A DNA stretch of 15,818 nucleotides from Deltaproteobacteria bacterium (GCA_016934695.1 JAFGSH010000007.1:1-15818); one strand, 5' to 3'; shown: positions 7,115-14,358, numbered from the stretch's first letter. Notes: generated by a model from the letters alone, not told the origin. Numbers and translations are program-made.

Positions 7115-7426
7115 ATGCAGAATGGGCGCCCCATGGATTGCAGAAAGATAGCTGATTTTTTCAAGACATTGGGACATCCCACCCGGCTCAGGATTGTGCG
7201 GGAGTTGGCCGAGGGCGAACGGTGTGTGGGTGCGGTGGAGAACTGTGTGGGAGCGAGCCAGGCAAATGTCTCGCAGCACCTGACAGTTCTCAAGAAACAG
7301 GGGATTGTCGCCTGTCGCAAGGATGGAAATCTGAGGTGTTATTACCTCACAGACCCGCAATTGATGCGGGACGTTCTGACCTTGCTGGATGAAGAGAAAC
7401 ACAATGCCGAAGAGGATCAACGATAA
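7115..7426 (+). CDS. ArsR-family transcriptional regulator
   Basis: This is a 103-residue winged-helix protein. FFKTLGHPTRLRIVREL is the typical first helix pair, and SQANVSQHLTVLKKQGIV is the DNA-reading helix and following turn; the wing is RKDGNLRCYYL. There are five cysteines (C9, C37, C44, C67, C75). C37 lies at the helix position used for metal sensing in ArsR/SmtB (ELCxC there), but the second Cys of that motif is Gly here, so sensing of arsenite cannot be claimed; a thiol or redox signal is possible. Two starts are plausible, ATG 7115 and ATG 7133, neither with a strong ribosome site. It is followed by thioredoxin 65 bases downstream, with small GC-rich hairpins in the gap near 7427-7456. 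Confidence 0.88.
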   Translation: MQNGRPMDCRKIADFFKTLGHPTRLRIVRELAEGERCVGAVENCVGASQANVSQHLTVLKKQGIVACRKDGNLRCYYLTDPQLMRDVLTLLDEEKHNAEEDQR

Positions 7427-7491
7427 GGCTCGCCGAGCCCGGTGCTTCGGTGTCGGTTGGATGAAAGAGAAAAAATAGAGGAGGAAAGTAC

Positions 7492-7833
7492 ATGGGAGCA
7501 TTTGCAGAAAAACCTGATAGTCCGGTTGTGGTGACCGATAGTACCATTGATGAAGCCGTGGCGAAATACCCGTTCCTGGTTGTCGATTGCTGGGCGGAGT
7601 GGTGTGGTCCCTGCAAGATGATGGGACCGGTTCTCGATAAACTGGCGAAGGATTACCAGGGAGATATCGTCTTTGCCAAGCTCGATGTGGACGGCAATAA
7701 TCAGACGGCGGCGCGATTTGGGATCCGTTCCATCCCCGACATGCTGGTCTTCAGAAACGGAGAGAAAGTAGGGGATATCATCGGGGCCATGCCGGAGCAG
7801 CTGTTGCTGGACAAGATCAACGCGTACCGGTAA
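7492..7833 (+). CDS. trxA: Thioredoxin (WCGPC)
   Basis: This 113-residue cytoplasmic thioredoxin has the classic WAEWCGPCKMMGPVLD active site, with redox cysteines C38 and C41 and the cis-proline in RSIPDMLVF. An additional Cys, C33, lies five residues before the active site. GAGGAGG at 7478-7484, 7 bases before the ATG, is a strong ribosome site. Cotranscription with the ArsR regulator suggests this thioredoxin is under its control. A terminator follows directly, so the pair looks like a unit on its own. Confidence 0.95.
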   Translation: MGAFAEKPDSPVVVTDSTIDEAVAKYPFLVVDCWAEWCGPCKMMGPVLDKLAKDYQGDIVFAKLDVDGNNQTAARFGIRSIPDMLVFRNGEKVGDIIGAMPEQLLLDKINAYR

Positions 7834-7881
7834 CAGGTTTTTCTCTTGTTGAGAACATAATCAGCAAGGACCGGTTTTTTT
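7826..7881 (+). terminator. Two-tier hairpin plus T-run after thioredoxin
   Basis: An inner stem pairs CTTGTTGA (7845-7852) with TCAGCAAG (7861-7868), with one G-T pair. An outer stem pairs ACCGGT (7826-7831, overlapping the gene end) with ACCGGT (7870-7875). Seven T follow at 7875-7881. This fits an intrinsic terminator for the arsR-thioredoxin transcript. Confidence 0.68.
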
Positions 7882-7971
7882 CATAGTCGGTCGCATGCCT
7901 GTTCCCATCGGAAGAAGGGCGGCGTTGCCGGACGTGCTCATGTCCCCGGTACGAAAAGGAGGGTTGCGGAT

Positions 7972-8991
7972 ATGTCCGATGTTTCGAGGAGGGAGTTCCT
8001 GAAGCGCTCCGTCGCTTCGGGGGTTGCAGGGGGAGTCGCCCTGACCGGCCTGGGGAAGTTTGCGGAGGCTTCAAGAGTCCCGGAGGCCGGGACGGTGATC
8101 GACCTGACGCGGTGTGACGGATGTCCCTCACGGTCGCTCCCGGCCTGTGTCAGCGCCTGTCGTGACAAGAACAAGAGCCGGTTCCCCGAACCGGTGGAGG
8201 ATATACCGTATTTCTGGCCGCAGAAGAAGCGTGAGGACTGGTCGAAGAAGCGGGGGATGGCCGACCGGCTGACCCCGTACAACTGGACCTTTATCCAGGA
8301 GGTGGCCGTAGAGCATGAGGGGAAGAGCCATACCCTCTATCTGCAACGGCGGTGTATGCACTGCGACAATCCCCCCTGCGCGGACCTCTGTCCCTTCAGT
8401 GTCCTCCACAAGATGCCGGAGGGGCCGGTCCTCATCGACCACGATCTCTGTTTCGGGGGGGCAAAGTGCCGTGACGTCTGTCCCTGGGGGATTCCCGCTC
8501 GCCAGTCGGGGGTGGGAATATATCTGAAGATTGCCCCGACCATTGCCGGGGGCGGCGTGATGTACAAGTGCGACCTCTGCTACGACCGGGTCAGGGCGGG
8601 GAAGATTCCCGCCTGTGTAGAGGCGTGTCCCCGGGGTGCCATATCCTTCGGGAACAAGGAGGAGATGCGTACCCTCGCCCGGAAGCGGGCGGAGGAGATC
8701 GGCGGGTACCTTTACGGAGAGCAGGAAAACGGCGGAACCTCCACCTTCTATGTATCCCCGGTTCCCTTTGAGAAGATCCACGCCGCATTGATGAAACAAA
8801 AGGCGGTGCAGCCGCAGCCGGGATTGCCCGGGTACCCGGGGATGCCGGTGGGCGTGAGGAACATGACCGAGACCGCCAACGGGGCCGCCTGGAGCATGCT
8901 GGTCGCACCGGTGGCGGGGGTCGCCGCCGCGGTGGGGGCCGCCTATAAAACCATGAAGGGGGGTGGCGACGATGCCGGGCACGAACAATAA
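7972..8991 (+). CDS. Tat-exported four-cluster iron-sulfur protein (FdnH/HybA-like beta subunit)
   Basis: This 339-residue protein starts with a Tat signal, SRREFLKRS, and a short hydrophobic core, so it is exported folded. Four ferredoxin-like Cys groups follow: C48, C51, C59, C63; C128, C131, C136, C140; C160, C166, C170; C200, C203, C215, C219. The third group has only three Cys, as G163 stands where the usual second Cys would be (CFGGAKC). A hydrophobic segment near 306-326 could anchor the C terminus as in formate dehydrogenase-N beta subunits. The protein should carry electrons between a quinone-linked cytochrome b (next gene, overlapping by 20 bases) and a periplasmic partner. No molybdopterin or other catalytic subunit lies beside it. 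AAGGAGG at 7957-7963 supports the start. Confidence 0.86.
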   Translation: MSDVSRREFLKRSVASGVAGGVALTGLGKFAEASRVPEAGTVIDLTRCDGCPSRSLPACVSACRDKNKSRFPEPVEDIPYFWPQKKREDWSKKRGMADRLTPYNWTFIQEVAVEHEGKSHTLYLQRRCMHCDNPPCADLCPFSVLHKMPEGPVLIDHDLCFGGAKCRDVCPWGIPARQSGVGIYLKIAPTIAGGGVMYKCDLCYDRVRAGKIPACVEACPRGAISFGNKEEMRTLARKRAEEIGGYLYGEQENGGTSTFYVSPVPFEKIHAALMKQKAVQPQPGLPGYPGMPVGVRNMTETANGAAWSMLVAPVAGVAAAVGAAYKTMKGGGDDAGHEQ

Positions 8992-9637
8992 GATGACCCG
9001 TCACGGGCTTTCAGTCCTTCTGGTGCACTGGGTGGTCGCCCTGTCGACCTTTGCCCTCATATTCAGCGGGCTCGGTCAGATGCCCCTCTACAAACGATAC
9101 ATGCTGGACCTGGTCCCCGGCCTGTCATGGACCACCGACTTTTCGGTGACACTGGTGATCCACTACTGGGCGGCTGCCCTCCTTCTGGGGGCGGCTGCGT
9201 ACCACGTGGTCTTCCACGGTATCCGACGGGAATTCGACATGCTGCCGCGCCGGGGGGACCTGCGGGAATCGGGACGGATCATCCTCGCGACGCTTGGTTT
9301 CGGGGAAGAACCGGAGAATGACAAGTACCTGGCCGAGCAGCGTCTTGCCTATGCCTTCATCGGACTGTCTCTGCTTTTGGTCATCGTCACCGGCGTCCTG
9401 AAGGCCCTGAAGAACCTGCCGCCCATCAACTACTCGGAGGGGTTCGCCTACTGGATCACGCTCCTCCATAACTTGGGGACCGCGCTTGTCATCATCGGGA
9501 TCGCCGTGCACCTCGGCGCCTTTATCTTCAAGACGAACTGGCCGCTCCTCCCCGGGATCTTTACCGGAAAGGTGGACCGGGAGTACGCGAAGCGCCGGCA
9601 CGCGCGCTGGTACCGACGGATAACCGGAGAGAGATAA
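8972..9637 (+). CDS. Membrane cytochrome b (formate dehydrogenase gamma/Ni-hydrogenase cytochrome b type)
   Basis: This 221-residue protein has four predicted membrane helices (about 13-34, 58-82, 125-146, 163-188). His residues placed for haem binding are H11 and H19 (RHGLSVLLVHW), H64, H78 and H82 (VIHYW, AYHVVFH), and H166 and H180 (LLHNLG, AVHL). This matches the quinone-reactive di-haem cytochrome b subunits of FdnI type. The start is ATG 8972, 8 bases after AAGGGGGG; a GTG at 8963 overlaps that ribosome site. The gene begins inside the end of the iron-sulfur gene, so the two products are probably made together as a complex that exchanges electrons with the quinone pool. Confidence 0.86.
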   Translation: MPGTNNKMTRHGLSVLLVHWVVALSTFALIFSGLGQMPLYKRYMLDLVPGLSWTTDFSVTLVIHYWAAALLLGAAAYHVVFHGIRREFDMLPRRGDLRESGRIILATLGFGEEPENDKYLAEQRLAYAFIGLSLLLVIVTGVLKALKNLPPINYSEGFAYWITLLHNLGTALVIIGIAVHLGAFIFKTNWPLLPGIFTGKVDREYAKRRHARWYRRITGER

Positions 9638-9652
9638 ACCCTGCGGAGATAT

Positions 9653-10489
9653 ATGGGAACATTGAACGGCACGATACCCGAACAACTCGAGCGGCTGTAC
9701 CGGACATACAACCGACGCGAGTTTGCCACCCCCGATCCGGTCGAATTCCTTTACCGGTATGAAGACCCTGCCGATCGGGAGATCGTCGGTCTTATCGCGT
9801 CGTCTCTTGCCTACGGAAGAGTACGGCAGATCAAGGACAGCGTTGCGAAGATCCTGGCTAAGATGGGAAAGACCCCGTCGCGCTTTGTCCGTGATTCTTC
9901 CCCTGGATTAATGAACAGGACATTTTCACAGTTCAGGCACCGTTTTACGACCGGTGAAGAGATGGTAGGGATGCTCCTGGGTGTTCACGGTATTCTTTAC
10001 CGGTACGGTTCGCTCAATACCCTGTTTGCCTGTTTCTTCAATGAGAGTGGTGGAATGATCATGCCGGCCTTATGTCGTTTTGCCGAAGAGGTAAACGCGG
10101 GGTATGACGGCCGACGAAACAGCCTGCTCCCTTCTCCTGCACGGGGGAGTGCCTGCAAAAGGCTGCACCTCTTTCTGCGCTGGATGGTGCGCCGGGACGG
10201 GGTCGACCCCGGCGGGTGGAGCGATATCCCCCCGTCCGCACTGGTCGTTCCCCTCGATACCCATATGCACCGGGTGTGCATGGGGCTGGGGCTGACGAAA
10301 CGCAGGCAGGCGGATATCAAGACGGCACTGGAGATCACGGATGCATTCCGGAAAATGGTTCCCCATGACCCGGTCAGGTACGATTTTGTCCTGACGCGGC
10401 CGGGGATCTGGAGGAACGCCGGTGTCGCATTTCCCGTTGATATGCCTACACTGCAGCATACACAAGAAAGGATGACCAATGAAGCTTGA
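9653..10489 (+). CDS. TIGR02757/DUF2400 family protein
   Basis: This 278-residue protein of unknown function belongs to a widespread family. Family marks are DREIVGLIASSLAYGRV near the N terminus, GSACKRLHLFLRWMVRRD in the middle, and VPLDTHMHRV followed by DPVRYDFVLTRPGIW toward the end. The family has been noted to look helix-hairpin-helix-like, but no activity is established that I can state. It has no signal or membrane segment. A weak GGAG lies 6 bases before the ATG. The gene follows cytochrome b by 15 bases and its end overlaps the next gene by 11 bases. The last 20 or so residues after the conserved core look poorly conserved. Confidence 0.82.
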   Translation: MGTLNGTIPEQLERLYRTYNRREFATPDPVEFLYRYEDPADREIVGLIASSLAYGRVRQIKDSVAKILAKMGKTPSRFVRDSSPGLMNRTFSQFRHRFTTGEEMVGMLLGVHGILYRYGSLNTLFACFFNESGGMIMPALCRFAEEVNAGYDGRRNSLLPSPARGSACKRLHLFLRWMVRRDGVDPGGWSDIPPSALVVPLDTHMHRVCMGLGLTKRRQADIKTALEITDAFRKMVPHDPVRYDFVLTRPGIWRNAGVAFPVDMPTLQHTQERMTNEA

Positions 10490-11198
10490 TCGCTGGAAAA
10501 TACTCTGGGGTATTGCGCTCCTGTGTCTCTCGACACTCTTTTACATCATTCACTTCCTGACGTTCCGAGATCCTCACCACCTCTTCATCTTTCTGGTGGG
10601 GGATATCGCCTTTGTCTTTATCGAGGTCCTGATCGTTACCATGATCATCCATGAGCTGCTCGATTACCGGGACCGGAAGGCGAAACTGCATAGACTGAAC
10701 ATGGTCATCGGCGCCTTCTTCAGTGAGATCGGCACTGAGCTCCTCAGGATATTTATTGGGTTTGACAAAAATACGGATCAGATGCAGGAGGGACCTGCCT
10801 GCCTGGATGACTGGCTGGTTACGGGGAAAGGGCATGAATCCAGTATCGATGTGCGAAGGGGCGATCTGAAGGCGCTCCAGGATTTTTTCCTTGACAAGCG
10901 ACCCTTTCTCCTCATCCTGATCCAGAACGCAAATCTCCTGGAGCATGACCGCTTTTCGGATCTCCTGTGGGCGATCTTTCATCTGGCCGAAGAACTACTG
11001 TATAGAGAGGATGTCGAGCATATGACGGAAGCCGATCGCCGACATATCGAGACCGACATCAAACGGGCCTATTCCGCCTTGATTATCCAGTGGGCCGACT
11101 ACATGCGGCATCTGAAAGGGAGTTACCCGCACCTCTTCTCGCTGGCGGCACGGATGAACCCCTTCGATCCGGACGCCTCTCCCGTCGTCGTGGAATAA
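10479..11198 (+). CDS. Membrane protein of unknown function, two N-terminal helices
   Basis: I do not recognise a named family. The 239-residue protein has two hydrophobic segments, about 8-28 (ILWGIALLCLSTLFYIIHF) and 34-57 (LFIFLVGDIAFVFIEVLIVT), then a charged, mostly helical cytoplasmic part beginning ELLDYRDRKAKLHRLNMVIG. A central FFSEIGTELLRIF segment and several acidic-hydrophobic helices follow, with a disordered-looking C terminus. There are no obvious enzyme motifs. AAAGGA at 10467-10472 lies 6 bases before the ATG, and the start overlaps the TIGR02757 gene by 11 bases, so translation is coupled. A small hairpin with no T-run follows it. Confidence 0.72.
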   Translation: MKLDRWKILWGIALLCLSTLFYIIHFLTFRDPHHLFIFLVGDIAFVFIEVLIVTMIIHELLDYRDRKAKLHRLNMVIGAFFSEIGTELLRIFIGFDKNTDQMQEGPACLDDWLVTGKGHESSIDVRRGDLKALQDFFLDKRPFLLILIQNANLLEHDRFSDLLWAIFHLAEELLYREDVEHMTEADRRHIETDIKRAYSALIIQWADYMRHLKGSYPHLFSLAARMNPFDPDASPVVVE

Positions 11199-11213
11199 GG
11201 CAGACACTCTGCC
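11199..11213 (+). other. Short hairpin after the membrane protein gene
   Basis: GGCAGA at 11199-11204 pairs with TCTGCC at 11208-11213 over a 3-base loop, beginning right at the stop codon. There is no T-run after it, so it is not a convincing terminator. It lies just upstream of the paaK promoter. Confidence 0.35.
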
Positions 11214-11226
11214 GAATGGATTGAAC

Positions 11227-11255
11227 TTGATAATTTGACCCCTGGGTTGTATAGT
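11227..11255 (+). promoter_or_regulatory. Sigma70-type promoter for paaK
   Basis: TTGATA at 11227-11232 and TATAGT at 11250-11255 are separated by 17 bases; each matches consensus at five of six positions. A start near 11262 would give a short leader of about 28 bases before ATG 11290. This marks a new transcription unit. Confidence 0.68.
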
Positions 11256-11289
11256 GCGCGGACACTGCTGAGAAACGAAGGAGCCAACG

Positions 11290-12588
11290 ATGTACTGGGA
11301 AAATGATATAGAGACAATGCCGAGAGAGAAGCTGGAAAGCATCCAGCTTGAACGGTTAAAAAAGAGCGTAGCACAAGCATCCGCGTCGGTTTTTTATGGA
11401 GACCTCTTTAAGAAGATAGGGCTCGATCCGAACGGGATCACCTCCCTGGAAGATATCAGAAAGATCCCTTTTACGACGAAGGACGATCTCCGGGAACACT
11501 GGCCCTATGGATTCCTCGCCGTTTCCAAGGATGAACTGGTGAGGATGCACTCCTCATCCGGGACGACGGGAAGGGCGACGGTCATCTTTCACACCCAGCA
11601 CGATATCGACGAGTGGACGAATATTGTGGCCCGTTCCATGTACATGACGGGGATGCGCCGGAGCGATGTCTTCCAGAACATGATGACCTACGGGCTCTTC
11701 ACCGGCGGCCTGGGATTCCACTACGGCGCTGAGAAGGTGGGGGCGCTGATCATCCCCGCCGGTTCGGGAAACAGCAAGCGTCAGATACAGTTGATGCAGG
11801 ATTTCGGCACCACGACGATGCATATCATTCCCAGCTACGCCCTGCACCTCACATCGGTCTTCGAAGAGGTGGGGGTCGATCCCAGACGTGACACGAAGCT
11901 GGCGATCGCCTTTCTCGGGGCGGAACCTCATTCGGAAAAGACACGGAAGAAGATCGAGGAATTCTACGGCGTCCAAGCCTTCAATTCGTACGGGCTGTCC
12001 GAGATGGACGGACCGGGAGTGGCCTTCGAATGTCCCCACCAGACGGGGATGCACGTCTGGGAGGACAATTTCATCATGGAGATCATCGATCCGGACACCC
12101 TGGAGCCCGTCCCCGACGGAGAGGAAGGGGAACTGGTGATGACGACCCTCCTGCGGCAAGGGATGCCCATACTGAGATACCGGACAAAAGATCTGACACG
12201 GATCATCCCCGGACCCTGCGAATGCGGTCGGGTGCACCGGCGGATCGAGCGGATCAAGGGGCGGACGGATGATATGCTGATCCTCAAGGGGGTCAATATC
12301 TTCCCCATCCAGATAGAGAAAAAATTGATGGATATACCGGGTGTGGGGACGAACTTCCTGATCATCCTGGAGCGGGAAGGGTTCAACGACCTCATGATCG
12401 TCAGGGTCGAGGTGGGGAAGGAGTTCTTCACCGGCAACCTGAAGCAGCTCGAGGCTCTGCGGCGCAGGATCGTTGAGGATTTGAAGAGCGATATCCTGAT
12501 AACGCCGAAGGTCGAGCTGGTCGAACCCGGCACCCTCCCCAAGAGCGAGGGGAAGGCGGTTCGGGTGATCGATAACAGAGAGGAGTAA
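11290..12588 (+). CDS. paaK: Phenylacetate-CoA ligase (AMP-forming)
   Basis: This 432-residue cytoplasmic enzyme of the acyl-adenylate-forming family activates phenylacetate or related aryl acids with ATP and CoA. The phosphate-binding loop is HSSSGTTGRATV (residues 87-98), the adenine/aromatic motif is NSYGLSEMDGPG (232-243), and YRTKDLT and GRTDDMLILKGVNIFP (from 324) mark the hinge to the C-terminal domain. The lysine in KSEGKAVRVI (K422) is where the catalytic lysine is expected. Length is typical of PaaK. AAGGAG at 11278-11283 supports the start. The next gene, 4 bases on, is a tandem-ACT protein, a very common partner of this ligase in anaerobes. Substrate is not certain; no phenylacetate ring-cleavage or iorAB genes lie nearby. 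Confidence 0.95.
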   Translation: MYWENDIETMPREKLESIQLERLKKSVAQASASVFYGDLFKKIGLDPNGITSLEDIRKIPFTTKDDLREHWPYGFLAVSKDELVRMHSSSGTTGRATVIFHTQHDIDEWTNIVARSMYMTGMRRSDVFQNMMTYGLFTGGLGFHYGAEKVGALIIPAGSGNSKRQIQLMQDFGTTTMHIIPSYALHLTSVFEEVGVDPRRDTKLAIAFLGAEPHSEKTRKKIEEFYGVQAFNSYGLSEMDGPGVAFECPHQTGMHVWEDNFIMEIIDPDTLEPVPDGEEGELVMTTLLRQGMPILRYRTKDLTRIIPGPCECGRVHRRIERIKGRTDDMLILKGVNIFPIQIEKKLMDIPGVGTNFLIILEREGFNDLMIVRVEVGKEFFTGNLKQLEALRRRIVEDLKSDILITPKVELVEPGTLPKSEGKAVRVIDNREE

Positions 12589-12592
12589 AGGG

Positions 12593-13048
12593 ATGATTGC
12601 CTATCAGCTTTCCATATTTGCGGAAAACAAACCGGGCAGGCTGGCGAAGGTAACCCGTATCCTGAGAAAGGGAAAGATCAATATACGGGCCATCACCATC
12701 TCTACATCTGATGCATTCGGTGTGATCAACGCCCTGGTGGACGACCCGGAGGGCGCCCGCGCCCTTCTGGAGGAAGAGGGATTGACCGTGAGCCTCAAGG
12801 AGGTGATCGCGGTGGTGATCGAGGATAAGCCGGGGGGGCTCGACCGGCTGATCCAGCTCCTCTTCGATCAAGAGATCAATGTGGAGAACGCGTACGGGTT
12901 TGTCCTGGAGAGCCGGAAGAAAGCGGTTTTTGTGATCGATGTCGATCAGCTGGACAGGACACAGAAGGTTCTGAAAGAGGCGGGGTTTGAGACGCTGGAT
13001 GCCGCGACGATCTCCGCCATAGAACCTTTCCACTATATGAACTACTGA
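12593..13048 (+). CDS. Tandem ACT-domain protein
   Basis: This 151-residue protein consists of two ACT folds, about 1-68 (starting YQLSIFAENKPGRLAKVTRI) and 70-143 (VIAVVIEDKPGGLDRLIQLL). Each has the conserved NKPG/DKPG turn where such domains bind small ligands, often amino acids. No catalytic or DNA-binding part is present. Fixed linkage to paaK suggests it senses an aromatic amino acid or arylacetate and tunes the ligase, but this is inference. GAGAGGAG at 12578-12585 precedes the ATG by 7 bases and overlaps the end of paaK. A 9-bp hairpin begins at its stop codon. Confidence 0.92.
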   Translation: MIAYQLSIFAENKPGRLAKVTRILRKGKINIRAITISTSDAFGVINALVDDPEGARALLEEEGLTVSLKEVIAVVIEDKPGGLDRLIQLLFDQEINVENAYGFVLESRKKAVFVIDVDQLDRTQKVLKEAGFETLDAATISAIEPFHYMNY

Positions 13049-13079
13049 CCGCTTGAGATCACATCGATTTTCAAGCGGT
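13048..13079 (+). other. Perfect 9-bp hairpin between the ACT gene and the next gene
   Basis: ACCGCTTGA (13048-13056) pairs perfectly with TCAAGCGGT (13071-13079) over a 14-base loop. It is followed by TACCGCGGGGAGA, not a T-run, so a classic terminator is unlikely. The GGGGAGA just after it is the ribosome site of the next gene. A role in mRNA stability or in lowering downstream translation is possible. Confidence 0.5.
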
Positions 13080-13098
13080 TACCGCGGGGAGAACAATC

Positions 13099-13533
13099 GT
13101 GACGCACGAAGATGCGGGGCACTATGCCGCCAAGCACGGAGAAGGGGCCAGGCTGGTCCCCGAAATTCAACAGGCCCTCGAACGGGTGATCAAGGAAGGG
13201 ACCGTCTCCTGCGCAGCTCTCCACAAAATTGCGAATGATCTGGATGTTCCGCCCGTCGAGGTGGGGGTGGCAACCGATCTGATGGAAGTCCGGGTGACCA
13301 GATGTCAGATGGGTCTCTTCGGATATACACCGGAGGGAAGGATTGTCAAACCTGCCGACACGGTTTCACCTGACCTGGAAACCGCCATACGGGACGCTTT
13401 GGTCGCCGGAAAGGTCCCCTGCCGATCATCCTGGGAGATCGCGAAGAGATTCGGGATCGCCAAGATGGACGTGGCCCGCGCCTGTGAGGCGCTGCATATC
13501 AAGATATCTTCCTGCCAGCTGGGTGCCTTTTAG
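13099..13533 (+). CDS. Unknown protein of two 70-residue repeats, each ending CQxGxF
   Basis: I do not recognise an established function. The 144-residue protein is an internal duplication. Repeat 1 runs about 20-76 and repeat 2 about 90-144, with a period of exactly 70: C38 matches C108 and C69 matches C139. Both repeats share the pattern P-E/D-I/L, A-L/I, then G-x-V-x-C, an IA pair, a V at the same place in the next helix, and R/K-V/I-x-x-C-Q-M/L-G-x-F. The helix-turn-helix-like spacing of each repeat and the paired cysteines suggest a metal or cluster site or a DNA-binding fold, but neither is shown. An additional Cys, C129, is only in repeat 2. The start is GTG 13099, 6 bases after GGGGAGA; the stop overlaps that of the opposite gene by 4 bases. 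Confidence 0.78.
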   Translation: MTHEDAGHYAAKHGEGARLVPEIQQALERVIKEGTVSCAALHKIANDLDVPPVEVGVATDLMEVRVTRCQMGLFGYTPEGRIVKPADTVSPDLETAIRDALVAGKVPCRSSWEIAKRFGIAKMDVARACEALHIKISSCQLGAF

Positions 13534-14246
13534 CCCTTCTGCTTGTTCCGGATGTAGTTGTCTATAATCTTCAGGATGGTGCGGGCGTTTTTTCGGGCAC
13601 CCTCGATGATCGTTTCTACCGCCAGGGGTGTGTCGACGAGGCCGTGAGCGTAGTTGTCAACGGAGCAGATCGCGGCGTAGGCGAGCCCCAGTTCGGCCGC
13701 AATCGTCGCCTCGCCTGCCATCGTCATCCCGATGATATGGGCGAACTGAGACATGAGCCGTATCTCGGCCCGCGTCTCCAGTCTCGGCCCCGATGTCTGC
13801 CAATAGACGCCCTTCTCCTGCACAGCGATCCCCATCCGTCCCGCCGTATTGATCAGTGTCTGCCTGAGTGGCTCGTCCAGGGTAGGAGTGATATGGACCG
13901 CCCTGTCGTCGAAGATCGTGGGAACGCAAGAGAGGGAAATATAATCATCAGGGATCACAATCGTCCCCGGCTCGACGTTTTTCCTGAGAGAGCCTGTCGA
14001 ATTGATCCCGACAACCTCCTCGACACCCAGGTCCTGCAGTGCCGCGAGGTTCGCCTGGTGGTTAATCCTGTGGGGGGGGGTGCTGCTTTGTGGGTCCATC
14101 CCGTGCCGTGGGATAAAGACAACCCTTTCCGAAGAGAAGAGCCGGGTGCTCCCGAATCTGGTCTTTACGTTGCTCTCCTGCAGCTTCCGGAAGATGTCCT
14201 CCTCATGCAGTGGAATAGTGCCCGAGATGATGCCCACCGGTTTCAT
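13530..14246 (-). CDS. mtnP: S-methyl-5'-thioadenosine phosphorylase-like enzyme
   Basis: The 238-residue product belongs to the purine nucleoside phosphorylase/MTAP family, which splits methylthioadenosine (or an inosine analogue) with phosphate to give the base and methylthioribose-1-phosphate. Visible marks are GIISGTIPL, FIPRHG, RINHQANLAAL, GINSTGSL and KNVEPGTIVIPDDYI. Toward the C terminus come TSGPRLETRAEI, IIGMTMAGEATIAAELGL and SVDNYAHGL. The Asp in SVDNY may favour a 6-amino purine, but I would not separate MTA from methylthioinosine or other nucleosides by eye. The start is ATG at 14246, with AGGGGAAG upstream on the minus strand; the frame extends back to 14297 without support. 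It is convergent with the CQxGxF gene and divergent from thioredoxin/bamD. Confidence 0.88.
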   Translation of the reverse strand: MKPVGIISGTIPLHEEDIFRKLQESNVKTRFGSTRLFSSERVVFIPRHGMDPQSSTPPHRINHQANLAALQDLGVEEVVGINSTGSLRKNVEPGTIVIPDDYISLSCVPTIFDDRAVHITPTLDEPLRQTLINTAGRMGIAVQEKGVYWQTSGPRLETRAEIRLMSQFAHIIGMTMAGEATIAAELGLAYAAICSVDNYAHGLVDTPLAVETIIEGARKNARTILKIIDNYIRNKQKG

Positions 14247-14299
14247 GATGACTTCCCCTCTGTAATATGGCCTTGAGTCTCTATGGTCACCCGGCAATG

Positions 14300-14328
14300 T
14301 TTGTAACAGATTCCATATCCCCTGTCAA
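14300..14328 (-). promoter_or_regulatory. Promoter of the phosphorylase gene, minus strand
   Basis: On the minus strand, TTGACA (14328-14323) is followed after 17 bases by TACAAA (14305-14300), four of six matches to the -10. This would start transcription near 14293 with a leader of about 47 bases. It faces away from the thioredoxin promoter. Confidence 0.6.
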
Positions 14329-14358
14329 AACGCTTAAGGAGTGGGAATGAAATATTGT

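Noticed and set aside
7427..7456. Small hairpins between arsR and thioredoxin (GGCTC/GAGCC and a TTCG loop with several G-T pairs)
   Set aside because: Stems are short or wobble-rich and have no T-run, so I do not call a terminator; noted in the arsR entry.
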